DNA of 64,000 nt from the NCBI RefSeq assembly GCF_900460955.1, contig NZ_UFUW01000001.1, positions 2,492,501 through 2,556,500 on the forward strand, read 5' to 3'. Origin of the DNA: Cardiobacterium valvarum. GTDB lineage: Bacteria; Pseudomonadota; Gammaproteobacteria; Cardiobacteriales; Cardiobacteriaceae. Positions 25,493-34,169 of this stretch are shown here, piece by piece. A program made the translations under genes and the position numbers. Position 1 is the first letter of the stretch, and every line of letters begins with the position of its first letter. The notes under the pieces are model-generated. The model made no database searches. It saw only the letters and a list, made by a program, of their open reading frames with translations, and was not told the origin of the DNA.

Positions 25493-27158
25493 CTAAGTAA
25501 ACCTCCTGTATCATGTAAAAATCTACATACATAATCTCAATGCCCGATATATTTGTTTCTTTAGCCGCAAAAAAGGGATAATCTTGTGATTTCGTATAAA
25601 ATGGCAATCCAAATTGACTTCTTATCTTTTTTTCTTGGTAAGTTTCTTGACTAGAAAGACAAAATTCATATACCAATTGCTTGTTAATATCAAGCATTGA
25701 TTTTTCAGATTTTTTATTAAAGAAATTGAGTGGCAAATATTTCCAATCTATAATATAAATATCTGCTTGATTACTATCTTTAGATTTCATTCCTTTTTGA
25801 AAAAATTTATCCAGCATCAAACTTAACTTATCTTTTTCTATATTTTTTATAGAAAAAGAGTATTTATTTTTTGGAAGAAAGCGAGATTGTCGGGAGATTA
25901 TCTTATGTTGGCGAAAAAGATTGCTACGTAATCTATCAAGAAATTCAAAAAATGTGTTAGAATGATATCCATCTCTAAGTGTAAATCTAACTTCCTCATA
26001 TATATGAGAAAAACTACTTTCTTTAATGTGTCTACGTATACTTTCATTATAAAGTTTCTCAATTTCACTATTAACTAAAAATTTTTCTCTATTCTCTAGA
26101 ACCATATCAGGGCGCATCCAGCGTTTTTTGTCATTAAATTCAATATAAAAAGGATTATAAAAATCTTTATTTACATACACCCAATATCCGCCAAATTTTT
26201 TCTTTATTAATCCCTCTTTATTAATAGGTGTCAGAGTATCGCAGTACAATATATTTTGATTTTCTCTCTTACTTGCCATGTAATAATTACACATATCTTC
26301 CCAGACTTGAGAAAAATTATTAATTCCCCAGAAGCCTTCTTCATTATTATCTATATTTGCTTCTAATTCCCCATATAGAAATTTTTCTATCGCTTCATAA
26401 ATCAACCAATAGTGATTATTTTTATATGGTGTTAAGTTATGTATTTTATTTAGAACATCTTTGAGTGTTAAAACAGTAGAAATAAAAGAATTTTCATTAA
26501 ATAAACCTTGATTATAAGAGAGATATTTCGCAGAAAAAGATGCTGATATATCTGCTATAGCAACATCCAAGTCTACTTTTAATTCAACGGCAAGCTCTTT
26601 ATAAATATAACAGTACATCTCAATTAAGTCTGAAGGAATATCCTTTATTACATTTCTCTTATCTAATGAAAACTCTACAAATATGGCATTGTTTTTTTGG
26701 TAAATACCCTTATCAATTAAATAATCTATTCTGGAATAGTCTACATCTTCTGTTAGTCCAATTTCCCTAACTAAGGTAGCAATTTCCAGTTCTTTACAGA
26801 GATCCATAATACTATCAATAGCATCTATTTTGCTATACAGAATTACTTCTTCATTATTTTCTTTATTAACAAATCTATATGAAAGATCATTATTTATTAT
26901 TAAATTATCCTTAGATTGTGGCCTTTCATCAGAAATATTATCTAATTTATTTGTATAAATATAACGAAATTTTTTAAATGTTCTATACATCCTAAAGAAT
27001 AATTCTTTAACATTATTATATGTTTCTTCAAAATTATCAAACCCCTTAGGAAGGCTAAAAACCAAATTACCGCCCCGATCTCTTCTAATTCCTACAAAAG
27101 ATCCATATCCTTCCAGTTCTTCACCTTTAACTATTTTTATTTTATTAAAATCAAACAT
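25485..27158 (-). CDS. McrC / LlaJI-like PD-(D/E)xK nuclease subunit
   Basis: A 557-residue protein, much longer than E. coli McrC (about 350). The nuclease signature appears in two parts: MRPDMVL at residues 348-354 (Asp351) and DIYIIDWKYL at 467-474 (Asp471, Lys473). These correspond to the MRTD...DAKY type motif of McrC. A downstream LDINKQLVYEFCL (489-501) fits the helix that follows the core in LlaJI-type enzymes. About 115 residues separate the two halves. The N-terminal 280 residues contain no motif I know and might bind DNA or the ATPase. It overlaps the McrB-like gene by 8 bp and is expected to be switched on by that ATPase. Confidence 0.75.
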   Translation of the reverse strand: MFDFNKIKIVKGEELEGYGSFVGIRRDRGGNLVFSLPKGFDNFEETYNNVKELFFRMYRTFKKFRYIYTNKLDNISDERPQSKDNLIINNDLSYRFVNKENNEEVILYSKIDAIDSIMDLCKELEIATLVREIGLTEDVDYSRIDYLIDKGIYQKNNAIFVEFSLDKRNVIKDIPSDLIEMYCYIYKELAVELKVDLDVAIADISASFSAKYLSYNQGLFNENSFISTVLTLKDVLNKIHNLTPYKNNHYWLIYEAIEKFLYGELEANIDNNEEGFWGINNFSQVWEDMCNYYMASKRENQNILYCDTLTPINKEGLIKKKFGGYWVYVNKDFYNPFYIEFNDKKRWMRPDMVLENREKFLVNSEIEKLYNESIRRHIKESSFSHIYEEVRFTLRDGYHSNTFFEFLDRLRSNLFRQHKIISRQSRFLPKNKYSFSIKNIEKDKLSLMLDKFFQKGMKSKDSNQADIYIIDWKYLPLNFFNKKSEKSMLDINKQLVYEFCLSSQETYQEKKIRSQFGLPFYTKSQDYPFFAAKETNISGIEIMYVDFYMIQEVYLDA

Positions 27159-28194
27159 GATATTCTTTTATAGCATTAATGAAACCATCTACCTTTGATG
27201 AAAAATCCCCAAAAGTTACTAGTTTATTATTATTCAATAACTCCATAAGCGGCTTTTTATCTCGAGAAAAAACACTATCCCAAATAAAAAACATCAGTTT
27301 ATTCTGAATATCCGCTTTAGAAATTATTTCATTTTTTATGAAATATTTCCCAATTTGTTTATCCTCTATTCCGCGAATATAATTATTATTATTTTTAATA
27401 AAGGCGTTAATATTGTTGACAAACTTTCCCCACTCCTGTCGATCTATAAATGCATTACCTGGACTTTTTATTAGATTAGAGTCTATATCTACAAACTCCC
27501 AATCCCACCGTCTTTTAAAAGCTGAATCCATATGATATATGGAGTTATCAGATGTATTCATCGTTGCAACAATAGATAAATTAGGTGGTATTTTTATTGT
27601 TTTATTAATTAAATCAAAATTTAAGAATGAAATTTTATTCTGAAGAGTCTCTAATTTTTTAACCCCATCATAAGGCAATAATCTATATTCATCTATTTCT
27701 TGATTCTTATCATAAGTAAAACTACATCCTATTAGTTCTAATAATCTAATAAACATAATACCATTAATACTAGTATTGTAACTTGACCACCCATCATTAT
27801 CTCTATCTAGAAGTTGGAATATAGAACCGAAAATAGCAGATGAGTTTCCTCTATTAATCTCATCAATTACCAATATAACGTTTTCAATCTCTTTACTTTC
27901 ATCCTTATTTCCTTGTTTATCATATACTTTCAAAATATTTTTATATGCTTGACTTAGAGCTTTCAAAAAATGTCCTTCGTAAAAATTATATTCTACTTGC
28001 CCTGCCTTTGTCATAGGTAATAGTTTTCCCATAAAGTCTCCAAAAGTGTATTCAGGATGAAATACCGCCTTAATAACATTTTCTGGATTTTCAGAGATAT
28101 TAATTCCTAATTCATTAGGGATAATATTTTTATCCACTAAATAGCTCTTTCCTGTACCAGGACTACCAAAAATTATCTTTTGTATATATTTCAT
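27151..28194 (-). CDS. McrB-like AAA+ ATPase (nucleotide-dependent restriction subunit)
   Basis: A 347-residue McrB-family motor. Walker A is GSPGTGKS (residues 10-17); HPEYTFGDFMG (46-56) is the usual McrB element; Walker B is VILVIDEINRGN (106-117); MNTSDNSI (212-219) corresponds to the McrB MNTADRS motif; SAFKRRWDWEFV (224-235) carries the arginine residues expected to act in trans. The protein begins almost at Walker A, so the DNA-binding N-domain of classical McrB is missing. GGAGGA lies six bases before the ATG. It is the first gene of the AT-rich operon. No methyltransferase gene is nearby, which favours a modification-dependent or non-restriction role over a type II system. Confidence 0.85.
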   Translation of the reverse strand: MKYIQKIIFGSPGTGKSYLVDKNIIPNELGINISENPENVIKAVFHPEYTFGDFMGKLLPMTKAGQVEYNFYEGHFLKALSQAYKNILKVYDKQGNKDESKEIENVILVIDEINRGNSSAIFGSIFQLLDRDNDGWSSYNTSINGIMFIRLLELIGCSFTYDKNQEIDEYRLLPYDGVKKLETLQNKISFLNFDLINKTIKIPPNLSIVATMNTSDNSIYHMDSAFKRRWDWEFVDIDSNLIKSPGNAFIDRQEWGKFVNNINAFIKNNNNYIRGIEDKQIGKYFIKNEIISKADIQNKLMFFIWDSVFSRDKKPLMELLNNNKLVTFGDFSSKVDGFINAIKEYHV

Positions 28195-28225
28195 ATGTTT
28201 CCTCCAAAAATTAATTGCATGCTTA

Positions 28226-28253
28226 ATATTATCAATTTGTTAGATATAATCAA
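28226..28253 (-). promoter_or_regulatory. Candidate promoter of the McrBC-like operon
   Basis: On the minus strand, TTGATT (complement of 28248-28253) and TAATAT (28226-28231) lie 16 bp apart. The -35 overlaps the mltB stop codon, and the boxes are moderate matches. Confidence 0.4.
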
Positions 28254-29509
28254 TACCCGTCAAGCAGCGCCGCTGCGCTGCGCTGGCTGATAAAGCCGTC
28301 CGGGATTTGTCCGTTTGCGGTCTGCCACTGGCGGAAGGCGCTGCGTGTGTTCGCGCCGAGGATGCCATCGCTGCCTTTGGTGTCGTAACCGGCGGCGGTG
28401 AGTGCCTGTTGCAGGCGTTGCACTTCGTCGCGGCTGAGCGCCTGTTCGTCGCGCGGCCAGGCGGCCCTGATACTGCCGCTGTTGCCGCTGATGCCGTCGG
28501 CAAGCAGGCCGATGGCGAGGGCGTAGCTGGATGAGTTGTTATAGACCTTGATGGTTTTGAAGTTCGGGTAGAGCAGGAGCGCTGGTCCGCTGTGTCCGGC
28601 GGGCAGCCACAGGGTGGCTTGCAGGTTTTCCTGCGGCAGGGCGGCGCCGCTGGTTTGCCGCGCGCCAAGCTGGCTCCATTGCGCCAGCGGCAGGCTTTGG
28701 TCGGTGTAGCGGTAATCGAAGTCGGGGGCGAGGCTCACTTCGCGCCCCCAGCGGTGTCCACGCTGCCAGCCGGATTTGCTCAGGTAGTTGGCGGTGGATG
28801 CCAGTGCGTCTTCGATTTGCCACGGGTCACGGCGGCCATCGCCGTTGCCGTCCACGCCGTATTGCAGGAAGGTGGTCGGGATGAACTGGGTATGCCCCAT
28901 GCCGCCCGCCCACGAGCCGCGCAGTTCGTCCCAGCTCACGTCGCCGCGCTCAATCAGTCGCAGCAGGGCGATGAGTTGTTGTTCGGCGAAATCGCGGCGG
29001 CGGCCTTCGTAGGCCAGGGTTGAGAGGGCCTGGATGAGGTCGATGTTGCCGGTGTTCGCGCCGTAGGCACTTTCCATACCCCAGAAGGCAACGATGTAGG
29101 ACGCGCCGACGCCCGTCTGCGCTTCAATCTGCTGCAAGAGGCTGCGGTAGCGGGAGAGCTGGGCGCGGCCTTTCTGGATGCGGTCGTTGGAGACGGCATT
29201 GTCGAGGTACGCCCAGACCATTTTGTTCAGCTCCGGCTGTTTGCGGTCGGCGCTGACAACTTTTTCTTCGTAATGGGTGCGGGCGAGCAGTTGCCGGATG
29301 TCGCTGTCGGCGATACCGGCAGCGGCGGCGCGCTGGGCGAATGCCTGCTGCCATTCGGCGAAGTTCGCAGGCTGCGCCAGCGGCGGCGGGGTTTCCGGCT
29401 CAAGCGGTGGTGGTTGTTCGGGTTCAACGACCATGACCGGCGGACGCGTGCCGCAGGCGGTGAGCAGGTAGGCAATGGCGAAAACGAGGATGGAACGGAA
29501 CAGGGTCAT
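28250..29509 (-). CDS. mltB: Lytic murein transglycosylase B with peptidoglycan-binding domain
   Basis: Lipoprotein that cleaves glycan strands of peptidoglycan to 1,6-anhydro products. The 419-residue precursor has the lipobox LLTAC at residues 15-19, then a Pro-rich linker. The GH103 catalytic domain carries the presumed catalytic Glu in AFWGMESAYGANTG, and GSWAGGMGHTQFIPTTFLQY follows. A C-terminal PG-binding-1 repeat (EVQRLQQALTAAGYDTKGSD, GILGANTRSAFRQWQ) is present; it is not found in E. coli MltB. The AT-rich island begins right at its stop codon. Confidence 0.92.
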   Translation of the reverse strand: MTLFRSILVFAIAYLLTACGTRPPVMVVEPEQPPPLEPETPPPLAQPANFAEWQQAFAQRAAAAGIADSDIRQLLARTHYEEKVVSADRKQPELNKMVWAYLDNAVSNDRIQKGRAQLSRYRSLLQQIEAQTGVGASYIVAFWGMESAYGANTGNIDLIQALSTLAYEGRRRDFAEQQLIALLRLIERGDVSWDELRGSWAGGMGHTQFIPTTFLQYGVDGNGDGRRDPWQIEDALASTANYLSKSGWQRGHRWGREVSLAPDFDYRYTDQSLPLAQWSQLGARQTSGAALPQENLQATLWLPAGHSGPALLLYPNFKTIKVYNNSSSYALAIGLLADGISGNSGSIRAAWPRDEQALSRDEVQRLQQALTAAGYDTKGSDGILGANTRSAFRQWQTANGQIPDGFISQRSAAALLDGY

Positions 29510-29675
29510 GACGGCAATCCGGCGTAAATGAAGAAGTGGTTAGGATAATGGCAGACGGACGGGGCGGCAATTTGTTGTCTGTAAACGATCGGCTTCCACG
29601 GCACACGCGGTGCAATTACCGGATAAACCACCCGCCAGTAACAAAAGCCCGAGAATCTCCCCCGCCGCAAGCGAC

Positions 29676-29681
29676 TATAAT
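29676..29681 (+). promoter_or_regulatory. -10 box upstream of hrpA
   Basis: Consensus TATAAT 28 bases before the hrpA ATG, followed by CCGCCG. No good -35 at 17 bp. The 200-bp gap is shared with divergent mltB. Confidence 0.5.
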
Positions 29682-29709
29682 CCGCCGCTTTTCCCACCCC
29701 GCATAAACC

Positions 29710-32700
29710 ATGACCGCCCCCGATTTCACCACCGTCCGCAGCCAGGACCGCCACCCCCTGCAACAGCTCTACCGCCAACTGCGCGAACGCGAGCGGCGCG
29801 GCCAGCCTGCCGACCGGATGCGGGCGCGCTTTGCCGCTGACTACGCCGCCTCACAAGAAGCGGTCGCCGCGCGCCGTGCCGCCCTGCCTGCGCCGAAACT
29901 GAGCGCCAACCTGCCCGTACTGGCGGTTGCCGACAAAATCCGCCGCCTGATTGCCGACAACCAGGTCGTCATCATCAGCGGCGAGACGGGATCGGGGAAA
30001 ACCACACAACTGCCACAACTCTGCCTCGCCCTCGGCCTCGGCGCGCGCGGCATGATTGCCCACACCCAGCCGCGCCGTATCGCCGCGCGCAGCGTCGCCG
30101 CCCGCATCGCCGAAGAACTGGACGAACCGCTTGGCGCCGCCGTCGGCTACCAAGTCCGTTTCGACGAAAAAACAAGCGACAACACCGTCATCAAACTGAT
30201 GACCGACGGCATGCTGCTCGCCGAAACCCTGTCCGACCCCTACCTCGCCCGCTACGAAGTCATCATCGTGGACGAAGCGCACGAACGCAGCCTCAACATC
30301 GACTTCCTCCTCGGCTACCTGCGCCGCCTCGCCGACAAACGCCCCGACCTCAAAATCATCATCACCTCGGCCACCATCGACGCCGACAAATTCGCCGCCC
30401 ACTTCAAAAACGCGCCCATCCTCAACGTCAGCGGCCGCACCTACCCCGTGGAAATCCGCTACCGCCCGCCGGGCGAAGACGAAGACAGCCCGGACGCCAT
30501 CCTCCGCGCCGTCGCCGAACTCGACCAGCACGGACGCGGCGACATCCTCGTCTTCCTCCCCAGCGAACGCGACATCCGCGAAGTCGCTGACCGCCTGCGC
30601 CGCGAACAACTGCGCGATACCGACATCCTGCCCCTCTTTGGCCGCCTCTCGCTCGCCGACCAGCAGCGCGTCTTCCGCCCGCAAGCGGCGCGGCGCATCG
30701 TGCTTGCGACGAACGTCGCCGAAACCTCGCTCACCGTGCCGCGCATCAAAGCCGTCATCGACACCGGCACCGCGCGCATCAGCCGCTACAGCCTGCGCAC
30801 CAAAACCCAGCGCCTGCCGATCGAGCCCATCTCGCAAGCCGCCGCCAACCAGCGCGCCGGCAGATGTGGCCGCACCGCCAGCGGCATCTGCATCCGCCTC
30901 TACAGCGAAGACGACTACCGCCAGCGCCCCGCCTACACCGAACCGGAAATCCTGCGTACCAACCTCGCCGCCATCATCCTGCAAATGCTCGTCCTCAAAC
31001 TGGGCGACATCGCCGCCTTCCCCTTCGTTGACCCGCCCGACGCGCGGCAAATCAACGACGGCTACCGCCTGCTCTTCGAACTGGGCGCCACCAACGAAGC
31101 GCGCCGCCTCACCCCGCTTGGGCGACAAATGGCGCACCTGCCGGTTGACCCCCGCTTCGCGCGCATCATCTACGCCGCCGAAAAAACCGGCTGCCTGCAA
31201 GACGCCGTCATCCTCATCGCCGCCCTCTCCATCCAGGACCCGCGCGAACGCCCCTACGGCCAAGAAGCGCGCGCCGACCAAAAACAGGGCGAATTCGCCG
31301 ACAAAACCAGCGACTACCAAACCCTGCTCAACCTCTTCGCCGCCTACCAGCGCGAACGCCGCACCGCCAGCAACAACCGCCTGCGCGCCTGGTGCAAAAA
31401 CTACTACCTGAACGCACAACGCATGCGCGAATGGCGCGAACTCGCCAACCAGCTCATCCGCGACCTGCGCGAACAAAAACTGCACCTTGATGCCGTAGCC
31501 CCTCCCGCACCACAAAACGACCTGCCGGACGGCGCCAAAGGCCGCCTCGCCTACGACAACCCGCAACTTGACACCCTGCACCGCGCCCTGCTCACCGGCT
31601 TCCTCGACCAAGTCGGCCTCTGGGACGAACAAACCCGCGACTACCTGCGCCCGCGCCACGCCCGCTACAGCATCTACCCCGCCTCCGTGCTCGCCAAAAA
31701 ACCGCCGCAAGCCATCATGGCCGCCAGCGTCGTCGAAACCCAGCGCACCTACGCGCGCACCTGCGCCCCCATCCAGCTGGCTGACCTCGAACACATCGCC
31801 GCCCACCTCGTCAAACACACCTACACCAACCCCCATTGGAGCAAAAAAGCCGGCAACATCCTCGCCACCCAAACCACCCTGCTCTACGGCCTGCCCATCG
31901 TCGCCGGACGCAACGTTCCCTACGCCCGCCACGACCCTGCGCTCGCCCACGACATCTTCATCCAGGACGCCCTCGTTCCCGGCGACATCCACACCAAAAG
32001 CGGCGTCATCGCCAAAAACCGCGCCCTCATCGAAACCCTCGAAGAACGCGAACACAAAACCCGCAGCCGGGGCATCCTGGCGGACGAAGCCCAACAAGCC
32101 GCCTGGTACCACGCCCGCCTGCCCGAAAACATACACAGCACCGTCACCCTCGAACAATGGCTCAAACAGCACGGCGAAGCGGCGCTCACCATGCGTGAAG
32201 CCGACCTGCTGCTGGTGGACGACACCCCCAGTGACGCCGACTACCCGGAAAGCCTCACCCACCACGGCCAAAAACTGCGCCTCGAATACCACTTCGAACC
32301 GGGCGGCAGCGCCGACGGCGTCACCCTCTGCGTGCCACTCCCCGCCCTGAACGCGCTCAACGCCGCCGACTACGAACGCCTCGTCCCCGCCATGCTGCCT
32401 GCCAAAATCGAAGCCATCCTGCGCGCCCTGCCCAAACAATGGCGGCGCCAACTCGTGCCCATCCCCACCATCGCCGCCGCCATCACCGCGCGCATCCAGG
32501 ACACCCCCGACGCCCCGCTCATGCCCGCCATCCGCAACACCATCCACACCATCAAAGGCACCAACATCCCGCTGGACGCCTTCGACAACCTCAACATCGA
32601 CGACCACCACCGCATGAACTACCGCCTGCTTGACGGCAAAAACCAGACCATCGCCGAAAGCCGCGACCTCGCCGCCCTGCAAGCGCAGTACAGCGACAGC

Positions 32701-33618
32701 GCTGCTGCCCAATTCCGCCGCCGCAGCCACAGCCGCTACGGCGGCGACCAGCCCGTCAACGACTGGCATTGGGACGAACTGCCCGCACAAGAAACCCTGC
32801 CGAACGGCATCACCGGCTACCCCGCCCTCACCCTCGAAAACGGCGAACGCCGCCTGCGCCTGCACGACGACCCGCAGCGGGCCGATGCCGCGCACCGCGC
32901 CGGCGTACACAGCCTGCTCGCCGACAAACTCCAAAACAAACTCAAATACCTGCGCAAAAACCTGCCCGGCTACACCCAAATGGCGCTGCACTACCGCAAA
33001 ATCGGCAGCGACAGCACACTCGCCGACGACATCACCGCCCGCCTGCTCGAACACATCTGCTTCGCCGACGGCGTACCGCGCAGCCGCGCCGCCTTTGAAG
33101 CAGCCCTCGCCCGCGGCGAAGCCGGACTCATCCCCGCCGCGAACCAGCTTGCCGCCCAACTCACCCGCATCCTCGCCGCCTACAGCGACGCCAAACAACA
33201 ACTGGGCAAACACAAACAACCCGCCATCCGTGACGACATCGAACAACACCTCGCCCGCCTCATCTACCCCGAATTCATCCGCGACACCCCGACCGCCGAA
33301 CTGGACACCATCGAACGCGCCCTGCTCGCCACCCAAAAACGCCTGGAAAAAAGCCGCCTCGACCCGCTCAAAGACCTGCAACGCCAACAAGACCTCGCGC
33401 CGTGGGAAAGCCGCCTGCAACAAGCCATGCAAAAAACCGGCATCGCCCACCCCTACCAGAAAACCCCGCGCGGCCTCCCCGCCGCACACCACGCCGCCAT
33501 ACAGGACTACCACCGCCTGCTTGAAGCCTACCGCATCCAGACCTACGCCCAGGAAACCGGCAGCACCCTCAAAGTCTCACCCAAACGCCTCAGTGAGGCA
33601 GCAGAAAAACTGCCCTAA
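29710..33618 (+). CDS. hrpA: ATP-dependent RNA helicase HrpA (DEAH box)
   Basis: A 1302-residue DEAH helicase, the usual HrpA length. Walker A is GETGSGKTTQ at residues 91-100, the DEAH box is at 188-191 (VDEAHERSLNIDFL), and SATID and QRAGRCGRTASGICIRLYSE mark motifs III and VI. The ratchet and OB-fold regions and the long DUF3418 C-terminal half follow. HrpA in E. coli resolves stalled ribosomes and processes some mRNAs. A long open frame on the opposite strand is a GC-rich shadow. The gene ends 27 bp before a tandem repeat array. Confidence 0.95.
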   Translation: MTAPDFTTVRSQDRHPLQQLYRQLRERERRGQPADRMRARFAADYAASQEAVAARRAALPAPKLSANLPVLAVADKIRRLIADNQVVIISGETGSGKTTQLPQLCLALGLGARGMIAHTQPRRIAARSVAARIAEELDEPLGAAVGYQVRFDEKTSDNTVIKLMTDGMLLAETLSDPYLARYEVIIVDEAHERSLNIDFLLGYLRRLADKRPDLKIIITSATIDADKFAAHFKNAPILNVSGRTYPVEIRYRPPGEDEDSPDAILRAVAELDQHGRGDILVFLPSERDIREVADRLRREQLRDTDILPLFGRLSLADQQRVFRPQAARRIVLATNVAETSLTVPRIKAVIDTGTARISRYSLRTKTQRLPIEPISQAAANQRAGRCGRTASGICIRLYSEDDYRQRPAYTEPEILRTNLAAIILQMLVLKLGDIAAFPFVDPPDARQINDGYRLLFELGATNEARRLTPLGRQMAHLPVDPRFARIIYAAEKTGCLQDAVILIAALSIQDPRERPYGQEARADQKQGEFADKTSDYQTLLNLFAAYQRERRTASNNRLRAWCKNYYLNAQRMREWRELANQLIRDLREQKLHLDAVAPPAPQNDLPDGAKGRLAYDNPQLDTLHRALLTGFLDQVGLWDEQTRDYLRPRHARYSIYPASVLAKKPPQAIMAASVVETQRTYARTCAPIQLADLEHIAAHLVKHTYTNPHWSKKAGNILATQTTLLYGLPIVAGRNVPYARHDPALAHDIFIQDALVPGDIHTKSGVIAKNRALIETLEEREHKTRSRGILADEAQQAAWYHARLPENIHSTVTLEQWLKQHGEAALTMREADLLLVDDTPSDADYPESLTHHGQKLRLEYHFEPGGSADGVTLCVPLPALNALNAADYERLVPAMLPAKIEAILRALPKQWRRQLVPIPTIAAAITARIQDTPDAPLMPAIRNTIHTIKGTNIPLDAFDNLNIDDHHRMNYRLLDGKNQTIAESRDLAALQAQYSDSAAAQFRRRSHSRYGGDQPVNDWHWDELPAQETLPNGITGYPALTLENGERRLRLHDDPQRADAAHRAGVHSLLADKLQNKLKYLRKNLPGYTQMALHYRKIGSDSTLADDITARLLEHICFADGVPRSRAAFEAALARGEAGLIPAANQLAAQLTRILAAYSDAKQQLGKHKQPAIRDDIEQHLARLIYPEFIRDTPTAELDTIERALLATQKRLEKSRLDPLKDLQRQQDLAPWESRLQQAMQKTGIAHPYQKTPRGLPAAHHAAIQDYHRLLEAYRIQTYAQETGSTLKVSPKRLSEAAEKLP

Positions 33619-33645
33619 CGCCACCCGAACAAACCCGCCCTCCGT

Positions 33646-34165
33646 TTTATCCCGCTTGGCGAGCCCAGTGTTTACGCCGCTTGGCAGCGATTTGAACCGT
33701 AGGGTGGGCTTTAGCCCACCATGCCATCGCAACATCGTTTTGCGGTGGGCCAAGGCCCACCCTACGCAACCCCAGCATTTATCCCGCTTGGCGGGCCCAG
33801 TATTTACGCCGCTTGGCAGCAATTTGAACCGTAGGGTGGGCTTTAACCCACCATGCCATCGCAACATCGTTTTGCGGTGGACCAAGACCCACCCTACGCA
33901 ACCCCAGTATTTATCCCGCTTGGCGAGCCCAGTATTTATCCCGCTTGGCAGCGGTTTGAACCGTAGGGTGGGCTTTAGCCCACCATGCCATCGCAACATC
34001 GCTTTGCGGTGGACCAAGGCCCACCCTACGCAACCCCAGCATTTATCCCGCTTGGCAGCGATTTAAACCGTAGGGTGGGCTTTAGCCCACCATGCCATCG
34101 CAACATCGTTTTGCGGTGGGCCAAGGCCCACCCTACACGCCCCCAGTATTTATCCCGCTCGGCGC
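33646..34165 (+). repeat. 132-bp tandem repeat array
   Basis: Fills the gap between convergent hrpA and pbpC. Units start at 33646, 33778 and 33910 (each exactly 132 bp), a short unit (107 bp) starts at 34042, and a partial starts at 34149. Each full unit has one or two copies of the dispersed core (CCCGCTTGGC... and GCCGCTTGGC...) followed by an inverted-repeat module. That module has GTAGGGTGGGC and GCCCACCCTAC at its ends and two inner hairpins (GGTGGGC-TTTA-GCCCACC and GGTGGGC-CAA-GGCCCACC). The short unit lacks 25 bp holding one core copy. Open frames through it on both strands only reflect the 132-bp (multiple of 3) period and are not genes. Confidence 0.93.
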
Positions 34166-34169
34166 GCCG

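Noticed and set aside
29851-33513. Long minus-strand open frame (about 1220 codons) opposite hrpA
   Set aside because: Antisense shadow of GC-rich codons; low-complexity Gly/Val/Asp-rich product with no motif, while the plus strand encodes full HrpA.
32630-34066. Open frames running through the tandem repeat array on both strands
   Set aside because: The 132-bp period is a multiple of three, which keeps frames open; products are pure repeat translation plus an out-of-frame hrpA tail.
33646-34165. CRISPR array
   Set aside because: Units are 132 bp and nearly identical throughout, with no unique spacers and no cas genes in the window.
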